The notes under the pieces are model-generated. The model was given only the letters and a program-made list of their open reading frames with translations, did not search any database and was not told the DNA's origin. Positions 9,277 to 18,849 of a DNA stretch of 22,316 nt are shown one piece after another. Where the stretch lies: the NCBI GenBank assembly GCA_034698045.1, contig JAQGAU010000968.1, forward strand, positions 1 through 22,316, read 5' to 3'. Position 1 is the stretch's first letter; every line of letters starts with the position of its first letter. The DNA comes from Paramacrobiotus richtersi (lineage: Eukaryota; Tardigrada; Eutardigrada; Parachela; Macrobiotidae). The translations under genes were made by a program, and so were the position numbers.

Positions 9277-10472
9277 CACGACAATTATCGTTTGCCTACG
9301 ATGGCTAAACGGATAATCTATAGGACCTTATGTTTTCCGGTATCAGTGCATTGTCCATGAATCACGTAAGATCCAGAAATGCCACAGCCAGACAGATTTA
9401 TCACCAATTTTTCTGTGCAAGGCGATTTCTGAATTTCTAATGTTCATATATACAGGTTTACAAGCGCTCTTCCTAATCGTTCTTCTTATCAGGTTAGTCC
9501 GTAAAAATGTGTAATGACAATTTTTTAATTATTATGGGCAATGCAGAAGTAACATGCGCGGAAGAACACCAAAGGAATATTCCATACGTACAGACTATAT
9601 GCAGGAAACTGACAGATACAAAAGGCGATCGTCAAAGCAGAAGCACGCCACCGCAAACCGACACCAGCGTGAACGTTTTAGAATACTTTCATGTGACAAA
9701 AGGTTGCCGAAACTGTAGGGTACGGCAAAAATGTTGGTGACCTTTGCGTAATCAAGTGTAAGACTTTGTGTTCCCGACAACACAGGTTTGCACAGAGCAG
9801 CCATCGCGAGATCTGCGGTATTGACAAAGGAGCGTGTTTAAAACAGAAAGAATTGTTGTTGCATTGTATGGCGCACATGTATAACAAAGGACCTAGAATT
9901 AGTAACCATAATTTTGCGCCGCGTGACTGTATGAGCTGCTGACGGATTCATTCGCAGTTTGTCCTACACATAGACTATGCCCACTGCTTTATTTGCTTAT
10001 ACTAATGGAAGTTGCAAGTGAAAATTAATATCGTCAAGTGCATATTCTTTCTCTAGGTAAGCACTCCAGGAAAGGTAGTTTGGACGTGCCACTGTGCTAC
10101 GGTAGTCATCGTACAGGCTACATTAGCATGTACACGTACTGCAGCAAGCCACTTGAATTAACTTGTCCGCGTATGGACATGGAATAACATGGTTACCAAA
10201 TAGCTAAATTAAAACACAGTTCAAAAACAGAGGACAATTTTAACACCGGCAAGCAATCAAAAAAATAAGCGAAAAGAATTATTAAAGTTACACACAAAAA
10301 CGTGATTTAAACAGAAGTGTTGTCCCTGAACGGTCAATCACCGGAAGCGCTACTCTCGCCCGTGTCGTAATCGGATGGCACTTAACGCGAAACAGTTCGT
10401 CACGCCTTGTGGGTGACACAGGAAGGCGGTGGGGAGGGCTGATCCTTGAGCGTATCGTGCCGGGAACAATCC
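9277..10472. other. No convincing gene
   Basis: A 77-codon ATG frame at 9507-9740 has no recognisable domain. 10261-10472 is the 3' side of the helicase pseudogene, with no polyadenylation signal I can assign. Confidence 0.4.
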
Positions 10473-10879
10473 TCAACCACATACTAGCGCAGCATTCGAC
10501 CGCAATGTTCTTCCTGTGAAAACAAAAAACACATTTGGTTAAAGCAGTATTTTTGTTATTCTCAGTGAATAAAGGTCATCATCGCTACGTTGCCCATATA
10601 TACGTTTCTTAGAGTGTCCGTAATCAGTAAAGGTAGAAAATCTCAACAAATCGCACGGTGTACTCAAAATGATGGCATCCCGTTCTTGTCCTAGAAATTC
10701 ATCCACCGATCCGATTTTCGGCAAGGGCATCGAGTGTTCGGTGAAAATTCGCCGGATATGCTCCGCCGTCGATTAGACATTAAAATTAGGAACGAAATAA
10801 TTGTAAAAAACTGGAAATTTATCACACTAATGGCAGCAACGGAACAGACACTAAATTCACTAATGCAAGCCAACACTAA

Positions 10880-11151
10880 TGAATTATGCAGATGTACCAA
10901 CCTGCAACCGATACGGAGTATTTAATTCCAATATTCTCCATCGTCATCTTGACGTTGAGCGTTAATGACGTATATTCACCACCAGATGCAGTAATCTGCC
11001 CCGGTCTGTGCACGAACCTTCGGATTTTTACCGGCAAAGGTTCAGTGGAGATGTTCAGTCGTGGTCCATTAACGTCACTACAGAACAAATCACAGCCGTT
11101 CTCATTTTCAGTACAGTGACTGATGCTATTAATTTTACCATAAGAGATCAT
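10880..11151 (-). other. Open frame inside the helicase pseudogene, unassigned
   Basis: Between the motif IV and motif V exons a minus frame reads NGPRLNISTEPLPVKIRRFV through LTLNVKMTMENIGIKYSVSV and ends at a CAG/GTTGGT donor-like site. It does not resemble the MOV10 segment expected here, so it may be inserted, rearranged or chance. Confidence 0.2.
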
Positions 11152-12162
11152 ACCAACACAGAGAATTTTTGTTCAGTAATTCAGCAAACTACTCTTTAAT
11201 TAGAAAGAAATTTTATATATCGATTTTATGAATAATAATATTTTTATTTTACATTTTATGGGTGTTGTTATGTACTAGAAATGTATCGTCATGTTTTGCG
11301 GATGTACTGTGCTGGCTGACTGATCTGTTGTCGGTGAATGCCGTGCTTATTTCCGCATTGTAAAACAGCCGGGATAGAATTTTCAGTATAGATTACACGG
11401 AGCGATAGCTCAAGTCCAGTTTGTTGACCAGATACGGGAAAAAGTCACCGTCATCGCCGCCCCACTCGGAGTAAGCGGGAAGTTCCAACAAACGAGCCAC
11501 CAAATCATTCCTTCGTACCAATCACCACAAATTCGGTGAAAAAGCAGACGAAAAAAAGGAGACCTACGTACTGATAGAGAGTGGAATTAAATTAAATTTC
11601 GACCTATACCGTAATAGGCTACAAAACACGAAAAGAACCGTAGCAGGAAATCTGACCGTAAACTGGGAAATATGTATGAATAAAAACCCTACGCACAAAC
11701 CTCCAGTCCCGCTGTCTTAGCATAGAGCGACATCACCACCGAGCCCAACTGCAGCGGATCCCCCGACAACGCTGACCGGGCGCCCGGACCGCCGTCGACA
11801 GGGGCTCCGGCTCCGTTGCGAAGCCCGCCTCATCATACAGCACATGGGCGAAGGAGCGTGCGTACTCGGCGAGCATGGTGGCCATCTGGTGGTCAGGGCC
11901 CGGCGGTGCTGCGCTGTCACCGGGTGCTACCAGCCTATCTGGGCACACGCGGCTAGTTCCGCCGGGACCGAGTTGGCTTTGCGCGTAGCCGATCGAGAGG
12001 ATGTGGCGAAGGGCGGTGGGAAGCAGTCGGCCGGATTGGATGCAGCGCTGCCCGAGAAGGTCAGTGCCCGAGTTGCCTGGGACGCAGGCCAGGTTGACTG
12101 CATCGTGGCGGTGGTGGTAGATTTACAGGATTATCTCCAGAGGGTCAGCGTCCTGTCCGTGC

Positions 12163-12618
12163 CTGAGAAAAGACGGTCACAGGCAATTAAAATCCAGATC
12201 CAGCATGTTTCTATGACATGTTAAGTTAGTTATTGATTCAGAAAAACAGAACCACTCCCGATCTGATTTTGCTGTTGAAGCTGCAAAATTGTTTCACTCT
12301 CGTACTACTGTTAATTTTAAAAAATTCCGTTAACGACCAATACAATAGTTATGCAGGTACGCTTACAACTAATTATGACCCGCGCGGCACTCCAGTTCAT
12401 CCAGCAAAGCAAACAGCAAAAATTCCTTAGGTTGCTTTATGTTTGGGATCGTTTCATACTGTTTCATTTCATCGTACAGTTTGATCAAACAAATAAAATC
12501 TCTTTTTGTATCAGTTTTATGGACTCTTCCAAATTTTGTCTATGGATTCGCCCAAACAAATTTTTTTCATATTTAATAAATAACATATCCATTGTAGTCA
12601 TGGTTTTGATTCATTTAC
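12163..12618. other. Gap within the helicase pseudogene
   Basis: AT-rich and non-coding. MOV10 proteins carry roughly 150 residues between the LLHLEE segment and the P-loop; none of that is recognisable here, so it is deleted or fully decayed. Confidence 0.5.
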
Positions 12619-13140
12619 CGAAAGTGTATCGAAACCATGCATCCCCAGATCCTCCTTAAACTCTTCTAAATGAAGCAGCAAATGCAGTTTTGTTGTGTAG
12701 TTGTCGTAGTTCAGCGCCTCCGCCAGGACCGGAAACGTCTCACACAGCGTTTCGGAATTCGGACGGATGCAGAATAACCAGCAAATCTTTCAGTTTTCGA
12801 GGCATTTCACACGCCATTCGTATGCATCGATCTTCCGAATCCTGTCCTCTTAATCAGCCTAGATCCAACAGATAATCACGTAGCATTAATATTATGTATC
12901 GCACAATATTGAGCTTTTTTTGGCTCCTTATGCGACCTCGAAGGTATATTTGTCTAGATGTACTATTCCTGACGCTAAAATTTACCAAAGTTTTAATTAA
13001 CTCTATGAATCATTAACATGCATTGAGCTCATTACTAAATGTTTATTGCTGTACCGTGATAGTATGGTACCATCACTAAATTATTTACTCAATAAAGATT
13101 TTCGATTTAAACTGGATGTAAAGTGTAATCGGCCACTTAC

Positions 13141-13596
13141 GAATCCTGTAGCCCCGGTACCCGCACAAATCTCTTCTTACTCCGCGCTTTGCCCGTCTTG
13201 CCATACCGATCAGCCTGCTCCCGCAACTCCGTTCGCCGCATGGCCTCCTGCACGGTTCACAATTCCGGATAAGCCACCACCTCCGTAAACACATAACGTC
13301 CATGTGCCGCACAGCCGCCGTACCCCCGCACACCCGGGTCACCTTTCCAATTCCCAAAGAACAACTTCGGCAAAAATTTCCCCTGGCCCGGAATGGTACC
13401 CGCTAGTTTCGCTGTGTCACGTCCAGTGGGAGGTGCTGTAGATCGGGATGTAGAAGTGGAGGATCTTGAAGGGAATGATATCAATGGCGGGATGATCGAG
13501 GCTTGGGAAGCCGGTGGTGAAGTAGGGGTCGGAGATGCGCAGCTGGTGGACGCGATTGATGGGACAGCCGTACAGAGCGATGCGGGTCAGGAGGAG
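13141..13596 (-). pseudogene. GC-rich exon remnant, unidentified; may be the N-terminal part of the MOV10-like gene
   Basis: An acceptor GCGCACAG precedes 13596 and a strong donor GTAAGT follows 13141. The first frame reads LLLTRIALYGCPINRVHQLR, SDPYFTTGF and IDIIPFKILHFYIPI, then hits TGA at 13419-13417. A second frame carries KLFFGNWKGDPGVRGYGG and VFTEVVAYPEL, a TGA at 13259-13257, then in the same frame EAMRRTELREQADRYGKTGK and VPGLQDS. So one frameshift and one nonsense codon break an otherwise long exon. The donor phase fits the acceptor at 12848, so one gene is possible. I do not recognise the domain. Confidence 0.55.
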
Positions 13597-14563
13597 CTGT
13601 GCGCATATATTTTTAATTTAGCACAGATGCTCGGCTAAAAATGTCCACGTAAATAAATACACGACGAAATACATAAATAAATACATAACGAAACCAAGGT
13701 AAGATTTTTCAGTGACCCTACATGGGTTTAATAACGGGTGGCATGCTTGCGTTAACAGACGTGCGCAAAAACCTTCAGACGCTGTTGCACAGAAACAAAT
13801 TCGAAATTATTGTGATATTTTCCTCGATCCAGCGGTGCAGTGTTTCCTGGCCTGGTAATTCTTAGGTACAGTGTTGGTTTTCGACATCCGCTTCAAAGAA
13901 GGACGCACTTCAGTTCGCTTGTATGGGGTTGTATGTCCGGCTTTGTTCATCGTTTAAGCTGCTTCTTTGTCTACATATGGTTTTGTCTGTAGCATATTCA
14001 ACGTGCAGAATGTCGTTGCAGCAGCAAACATCCTTAAATTGCAGTTTAGACAGTTCATTAAGGATAAAGTCTGTGATAGCTCTTTAGAGAGTGGATCTTC
14101 AACCAGCAGTCAAACAAACTACAAAAAAAATTACGACTACTCTGTAATATTTGTGCGCTCTTGTCTAGTCTTCTCGTCTTTCCGGCAGTTTGTTTTTCGA
14201 GTATCACATAGCGAGTGCTGCTAATAAACGCGTTTACTCAAGGATTGGTTAATGCCGAAACTGTCGCACTAATTATCACTTGTCAAGCGTTGGAAGAATG
14301 TCCACGACAACATTTAACGGACGTTATCGTGGTAAAATAAAGCAGCGTTCGGACACAGGACAGATGTTGCGATTGTTATTGTTACGTTGACTGCGTGGAA
14401 GTAACTAGCATAACTGTTTCAGCAACTGTACAAGCCATTCTGTCGCAACACAAGTTGTACCATTGATCTTGTACATATTGTCACCTCATTCGTTCATTGT
14501 CGCAGTAACAGTCAACCTATCTGAGAACTAGAGCCAACTCTTGCAAGAGTAGTCCAAGAAACT
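13597..14563. other. Non-coding right part of the large element
   Basis: Contains an AAATACATAA microsatellite-like patch (13653-13690) and a hairpin at 14302-14332, with arms CCACGACAAC and GTTATCGTGG (9 of 10 pairs). An open frame at 13967-14224 has no support. Confidence 0.45.
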
Positions 14564-14609
14564 GAGTATCGCGACAACTGTCAACTTTTGACGATCAGGG
14601 CGCGCCATA
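14564..14609 (-). repeat. Right terminal inverted repeat of the large element
   Basis: Reads TATGGCGCGCCC inward on the minus strand from 14609 and matches the left TIR at 25 of the first 26 positions. Confidence 0.75.
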
Positions 14610-14615
14610 GTTATG
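14610..14615 (+). repeat. Right copy of 6-bp flanking direct repeat GTTATG
   Basis: Identical to 4618-4623 and immediately adjacent to the right TIR. Confidence 0.65.
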
Positions 14616-15241
14616 GCAAGGCCTGAATTAACTCGGAGGAGAACCAGCACTGCATCATATGGCTAAGTAGTCGATATCGATTTTCTGTACTCCGGAGAAT
14701 CCCATGACGACCGGACCATTCCGTACATATAAGACACCGCCACGGTAATACTCCTAATCTCCACAGCCGAAGTAAGAGTCCACAGCGATACCAGTAGAGA
14801 ACAGTACAGGATATCGCTTTGTTGCACGGTTATATTGGTCATCTACAAAGAACTGAGTTATCACGACGTAGTCACTGAGTGAACTTGTTATCACAACGGA
14901 CAACATTTAACTACGGCTGAACTCGAAATGCGCGGCATGGATTTAATCGAATTAATTAATGGTGAAAGACAATATCCAATTGTTATTCTGGCCGGTACAT
15001 TTAACAATACAGCTTTTAAAATAATTATAAAAGTTCTTCGCATGATTATGAAAGGAAGTAAAACGCTGATCGGACAACCTCTTAATTTTGTTTCGTAAAA
15101 TTAATCAAAAAATGTTCAACGTAATGTAAAATTATTGAAAAAATTTATAAAACTAAACTGAACTAAACACTGTAGAGTATTTATAAGTGCATACTTTTAC
15201 GAGTGCAATGCTGTTGACCACATCAGTGTAAAGATACTTAC
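14616..15241. other. Non-coding; degenerate extra copy of the element-end motif
   Basis: AAGAACTGAGTTATCACGAC at about 14850-14870 resembles the AAGAAACTGAGTATCGCGAC of the right end (14556-14575), and GACAACATTTAAC occurs both here (14903) and inside the element (14307). No exon for the neighbouring 15242-15535 gene was found here. Confidence 0.4.
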
Positions 15242-15535
15242 CGGCGGACAGTCATTAAGGGACCGTACTTCGATGCATCCCGATAATTCTTGGTAAACCC
15301 TCACACCGATGAGCACCCCCATCCCGAGACACCGTCCCAGAGTTAGGCAGCAGTTGGTCAAAAAATAATTCATTAAGGTTTTCAGAGCAGATTTCGTATC
15401 CTTTGAGTTGCACGGAACTGTCCCTTTACGCGTAACTGATTCGGAAATCGACACCAACGTTTCGCACTTTTCCTGCACATCTTTTTCCACCGTCTGCTCC
15501 GGACCAGTGCCGTGTTTCATTTGACAGTTATCCAT
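15242..15535 (-). CDS. First exon of an unidentified membrane-protein gene
   Basis: A true ATG at 15535 opens exactly 98 codons up to a strong donor CCG/GTAAGT (donor G at 15241), so the exon ends in phase 0. The product begins with a charged, Cys-containing segment of about 55 residues (MDNCQMKHGTGPEQ). A likely membrane span follows around residues 57-80 (NYFLTNCCLTLGRCLGMGVL), then VYQELSGCIEVRSLNDCPP. The layout suggests a cytosolic N-terminus and an extracellular Cys-rich part encoded further left. No later exon was recognised within about 1 kb. Family unknown. Confidence 0.45.
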
Positions 15536-15699
15536 TTAGTCCGTGCTTTACAAGTCACTTTGTTTGGTCAGCCTATATGTTTCGCAGTGCTACCGTCACA
15601 GGACGGAGAGTCCAACTGGCAAGCTATTCTTCTGATAAATCAGGTAACTGAACAGAAATGCTGCCGGAAAAAGTAAATAAAAATGTGTATGTCACGAAC

Positions 15700-15835
15700 T
15701 GAGCTGCACTTTATTATGGCAGCTCAGGAGCTGCTCGCTAGCAGACTAAACCGTATCTATGCAAACACATGCACCAGCCATATCTGGATGTTGCCAGGTC
15801 ATCGCACATAGAACACAGGTACTGAATACACGCGA
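15700..15835 (+). repeat. Coding-like dispersed repeat, copy A
   Basis: Translates ELLASRLNRIYANTCTSHIW then MLPGHRT and TAG. It is homologous at DNA and protein level to an inverted copy at 18850-19010 (ELSDSRLNRHNAQSYVHHIW, LLPGH). Differences such as AGA/CGA, CTA/CTG and AAC/AAT are synonymous. Confidence 0.55.
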
Positions 15836-16116
15836 CACTAAAGGACACTACGTCACACCTTTCCTTCTTATAAAAAAACGGAAAAAAAGGTTCGGACTCA
15901 TACACCATCTTCCAGTACCGATCTTATGCGAATCATAAACCATTCACCCAATATGATACGATTATCAGTACACTTAGCACAGGATCGCGTAGCAACGATA
16001 CCAGTTGTCCGGTTAATGGCTCTTCGTTCAACGGCACGAACTCACATGGCTTAGGTCTCCACGGCTCTTACCGGCTCAGGACCTGATCCACAGCGGTCGG
16101 ACACATCCTGGGCATG

Positions 16117-16228
16117 CCACACCACGGACACGGCTCACCACTGGTAGGGCACTCCACGGGAACAGCACTCCACGGACACAGCTCTCCACGGGCACAGCAC
16201 TCCACAGGCACGGCTCTCCCCGGATCCA
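16117..16228 (+). repeat. 16-bp minisatellite, five clear plus two degenerate units
   Basis: Clear units at 16149, 16165, 16181, 16197 and 16213 follow GCACTCCACGGGAACA with substitutions; two weaker units precede from 16117. The array ends 22 bp before the gag-like ATG. Since 16 is not a multiple of 3 the reading phase rotates from unit to unit, yet the gag frame stays open through it. Confidence 0.85.
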
Positions 16229-16250
16229 CGCTGTCCCCTCTGACACGGCC

Positions 16251-17354
16251 ATGGCGGAACGGGTTTCGCTGATTGGCAGTCCTTGGCAGTCCGGTCGCTC
16301 TCGCTCCAATGAGGGAAACATGAAGGCCACATTCCTGAATGGACTGGAGAGTGACACGACCCGCATGTATGTGATCGGGAAAGAACATACCACATTGGAG
16401 AAAGCTTTGGAACTGGCGGAACAGTATGAGCTTTCGCGTAACAGCCGACGGAACGTTACAAAGAACTCGTCGGATCTAGTCGCCAAGGTCGACGCAGGAA
16501 GGGGGCGTGGCAGTGTGGCGCATAAGAGTAGCCGAGACCGCGGTGGCCGGGACGGCAGTCTTGACCGTAACCGCGAGGGCCGCGGAGCAATGAGCAACGC
16601 CATGGGCTGTTACGGTTGCGGTGAAAGGGACCATATGAAGGCGGATTGCTGGGCAAAGGACGTCAAGTGTCGCAACTGTGGGAAACGGGGGCACATCGCT
16701 AAAGTGTGCCGAGATGAACCCAAAGAGCGCCAGGATGCCGGCCGTCGGACAATGCTGGTGGAAGAGGAATTCGATGTCATGGGCATCAACATGCCCGACG
16801 AATTCGACGTTATGCCAACGTACTCGCCAAGGCGATTAGCGAAGCCCGGTAGAAGAACGCGCAAAGGTAACCGCGACGCGGACCTGGATACAACGAGCCT
16901 ACGGAGATTGTGGCACACGCTGGAGGAGGTCCAGCAGAAGTTGGTCGATTTGGTTGGTGATGTGGCGGAGATAAAGTCGTACAGCAGCCTTAGACTACCG
17001 ACCGAAGATCCCACATGTGAAGCCATCGATAAGGAGAATTCATCCACAACGGAGGTGGAAAGCACAGGTAGCGATGCGGAAAGACAGTTTGGAGAAACTG
17101 CGTGCCAGCGTTCAGAGTTCCGTGAAACAGTGGTGCCTGAAACAGATGTGGTCAGCAACGAGATCGAGCTAGGTGGTGCAATAACCGGAAGCGTTTTCCA
17201 CGATGGGAATGGCTCTGTCGGAGACGCGGAAATGGCCAGTGAACCGTCCGAAACTGCCATAAGCGCCCATGGGCGCAACGGACGCAAGCGGAATCGGAAG
17301 AAAAAGCGACACACGGACAGCACACAGTCCAGAGAGCGAATGATCCAGACCTGA
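16251..17354 (+). CDS. Gag-like protein with two CCHC zinc knuckles, no pol
   Basis: An uninterrupted 367-codon frame. Residues about 26-62 (ATFLNGLESDTTRMYVIGK, then LEKALELAEQYE) resemble the C-terminal end of a Ty3/gypsy-type Gag capsid. An Arg/Gly-rich linker follows, then knuckles C120-C123-H128-C133 and C140-C143-H148-C153, both CX2CX4HX4C, for nucleic-acid binding. The last 200 residues are acidic and Ser/Thr-rich, with a possible coiled coil around LRRLWHTLEEVQQKLVDL and a basic nuclear-signal-like end RKRNRKKKRH. No protease, RT or integrase follows and no LTRs are visible. The frame is open upstream to 16017 without an ATG, so an upstream spliced exon supplying the rest of the capsid is possible. 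It is either a retroelement fragment or a domesticated solo gag. Confidence 0.75.
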   Translation: MAERVSLIGSPWQSGRSRSNEGNMKATFLNGLESDTTRMYVIGKEHTTLEKALELAEQYELSRNSRRNVTKNSSDLVAKVDAGRGRGSVAHKSSRDRGGRDGSLDRNREGRGAMSNAMGCYGCGERDHMKADCWAKDVKCRNCGKRGHIAKVCRDEPKERQDAGRRTMLVEEEFDVMGINMPDEFDVMPTYSPRRLAKPGRRTRKGNRDADLDTTSLRRLWHTLEEVQQKLVDLVGDVAEIKSYSSLRLPTEDPTCEAIDKENSSTTEVESTGSDAERQFGETACQRSEFRETVVPETDVVSNEIELGGAITGSVFHDGNGSVGDAEMASEPSETAISAHGRNGRKRNRKKKRHTDSTQSRERMIQT

Positions 17355-17412
17355 AAGATTTCTCTAAGATGTTCATACATACTTAGCTGAATTATGGTGT
17401 TCTATGAGTGGG

Positions 17413-17492
17413 TTCCCCACTGGGGAAGGTGTACTGTAGCCCCATAGCAACTACAGTGAGCTGCGATGTACAGCTCACTGATTCAGTCAGTG
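17413..17492. repeat. Four consecutive stem-loops 3' of the gag-like gene
   Basis: Exact inverted pairs: TTCCCC/GGGGAA (17413-17418, 17422-17427), ACTGTAG/CTACAGT (17433-17439, 17451-17457), GTGAGCTG/CAGCTCAC (17456-17463, 17471-17478) and CACTGA/TCAGTG (17476-17481, 17487-17492). Stems 2-3 and 3-4 share 2-3 bases, so some would compete. They begin 59 bp after the stop codon and are probably in the 3' UTR if the gene is transcribed. Confidence 0.7.
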
Positions 17493-17499
17493 TGTGCTA

Positions 17500-18849
17500 A
17501 GACGATTAAAGGGCAGTCGCATTTCCCCCAAGACGTGACAGTGTAGTTTTGCTGAATGTAAATGCATGCATGCGCTTGCAGTTTGTAGTAACGCATGGCA
17601 GTCACGATGTGTCTGGTTACAAGCATCCTGAGAGCAGTACGTACGTACCACAGCATGAGAGACAAACACAACCGATCGATAAATTTGTGGGTCACGTATG
17701 CGAGTTGCGGTGTGGACATCTGGGATAACTGCAGAGCACAGAATAATGCCGGTCAGCCAGCTGCCGGCATGGCTGTACAGACTCCTTGGTGCTTGGTGCT
17801 TAGCTCGGAGATAATGCGGTGATGGCGACTACTATTGCACTGCAGCCTTTCTTCCTCAATGGAACGACGATTTTTCGATCGTTGGCATAGACATATCGGC
17901 ATTTCAAAGACAGTGCTGGCCGGAGACCAACAAACTACTTTCAAAACAAGGGTGTCGAAGTTGCCTCTGGGCTCTGATCGATAAAACAGGAACTCGTTGA
18001 ATTCATACGATATAATAGTCCCAGATTGTTTTAGTTCGGTCGTTGTTGGATATGACTGCTACAAATTTTAATGGCGATTGGGATGTGCCCTGAGGTACCG
18101 TGGGCGGAGGTGGGACCACACTTTGCTGAATTGTTTTATAATGGACGAGAGAAATCTGCGTAATGGCTATAACTTCATGAAGAAGCATCGAACAGTAACA
18201 ATACCATGATCAGAAATGAAGCTAACGTCAATACAACCAGAATTCAAACGCTCTGTTCCGACCTTTTTATCGTTCTTGAAAGTACAGCTCCAACGCTAAC
18301 GGTGCCTGACCGGTGTCGTCCCGCTTCTGTCCCCGTACCGGTTGCGGTCACTGCGATCAGTGTGCTGCGCACGGACAAGCGGCCACGATGACCATCTCCG
18401 GTACAACCAGAAAAACGATGTTAAACGATGGCACCCCATCCAGAATCGCCATCCTTTCGGCATCTTGCCAGGAATATGCTTTGAATTTGCACTGTATCTC
18501 GAGCTGCTCGATGCTTGACCAATAGATCCTGTGCTGATTTACATGTTCCACTCGTGTCTAATATGAGCACTAAAAGGAAAGGAGACAGAACTGTCATTGC
18601 TAAGACATGACCTTTGTCGCGAATCTGTGATTATTGGTATATTAGAACTTAGTGCCTGCGAACAGCCTGTGTTGTAACTGTCTAAAAATAAGATCATTTG
18701 TTTTATTACGGTGCAGTGAGTGCATGTCAATTATTCCAGTCGGCTGCACTGTGCACGGTTCTCTCGTAAGCAAGCTGCAGACAAGTGACAAGTGATACGG
18801 ATAACAAGTATGCAAACCTGGAGCTTGTCAGAGTCAGAGATACAGTCAA
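17500..18849. other. Mostly intergenic, weak open frames
   Basis: Minus frames at 18188-18003 (true ATG, contains SVVPPPPTVPQG) and 18551-18357 (contains a hydrophobic FNIVFLVVPEMVIVAACPC) could be decayed exons. Neither has a family match or a convincing splice chain. The 18290-18500 part is more GC-rich than its surroundings. Confidence 0.3.

Larger units (their letters stand above)
10473..12848 (-). pseudogene. MOV10-like superfamily 1 RNA helicase, pseudogene
   Basis: Pieces run N to C on the minus strand: 12848-12619 (MPRKLKDLLV, NYDNYTTKLHLLLHLEEF, donor GTAAAT), 12162-11701 (P-loop remnant TDRTLTL; NLACVPGNSGTDLLGQR; motif II HVLYDEAGFATEPE; motif III ALSGDPLQLGSVV), 11510-11399 (ARLLELPAYSEW; motif IV SYRS), 10760-10604 (HIRRIF; motif V GSVDEFLGQERDAIILST) and 10513-10473 (motif VI remnant NIAV, then NAALVCG one frame over). 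MOV10 proteins unwind RNA 5' to 3' and restrict retroelements. Lesions: a frameshift near 12742, Walker A Gly-Lys changed to Asp-Arg, a one-base loss near 12139, TAA at 12125-12123, a frameshift between motifs II and III, loss of the TR of motif VI, and absence of the segment between LLHLEE and the P-loop. Intron acceptors survive (for example TTTTCTCAG at 12163), so this is not a retrocopy. Confidence 0.85.
4624..14609. mobile_element. Candidate ~10-kb TIR-bounded DNA transposon carrying pseudogenes
   Basis: The left end starts TATGGCGCGCCC, one variable base, then GATCGTCAAAAGT. The right end, read on the other strand from 14609, is the same apart from that base (25 of 26), and similarity fades over the next 20 bases (TIRs about 4624-4670 and 14564-14609). 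GTTATG abuts both ends. A 6-bp duplication occurs in Polinton/Maverick and IS3EU elements and in some integrase-driven insertions; TIR sequence alone does not assign a superfamily. I find no transposase, integrase, DNA polymerase or capsid gene, so the copy is non-autonomous or decayed. Cargo visible: an RT fragment, unidentified frames and a MOV10-like helicase pseudogene. Caveat: the right junction GCCATAGTTATGGC is itself nearly palindromic, which weakens independence of the flanking match. Confidence 0.6.

Noticed and set aside
11701..12130. Initial reading of this segment as a receptor ligand-binding domain
   Set aside because: The order ACxPxNSxxDLL, DEAG, GDPxQLG fits an SF1 helicase of the MOV10 type far better.
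11844..12224. 126-codon plus-strand open frame
   Set aside because: Antisense of the helicase pseudogene; the minus strand carries recognisable helicase motifs.
16068..16603. Minus-strand frames rich in CPW and VEC repeats
   Set aside because: They are shadows of the 16-bp minisatellite and of the gag-like ORF on the opposite strand.
16610..17380. 256-codon minus-strand open frame
   Set aside because: Antisense shadow of the gag-like ORF, which carries the clear zinc knuckles.
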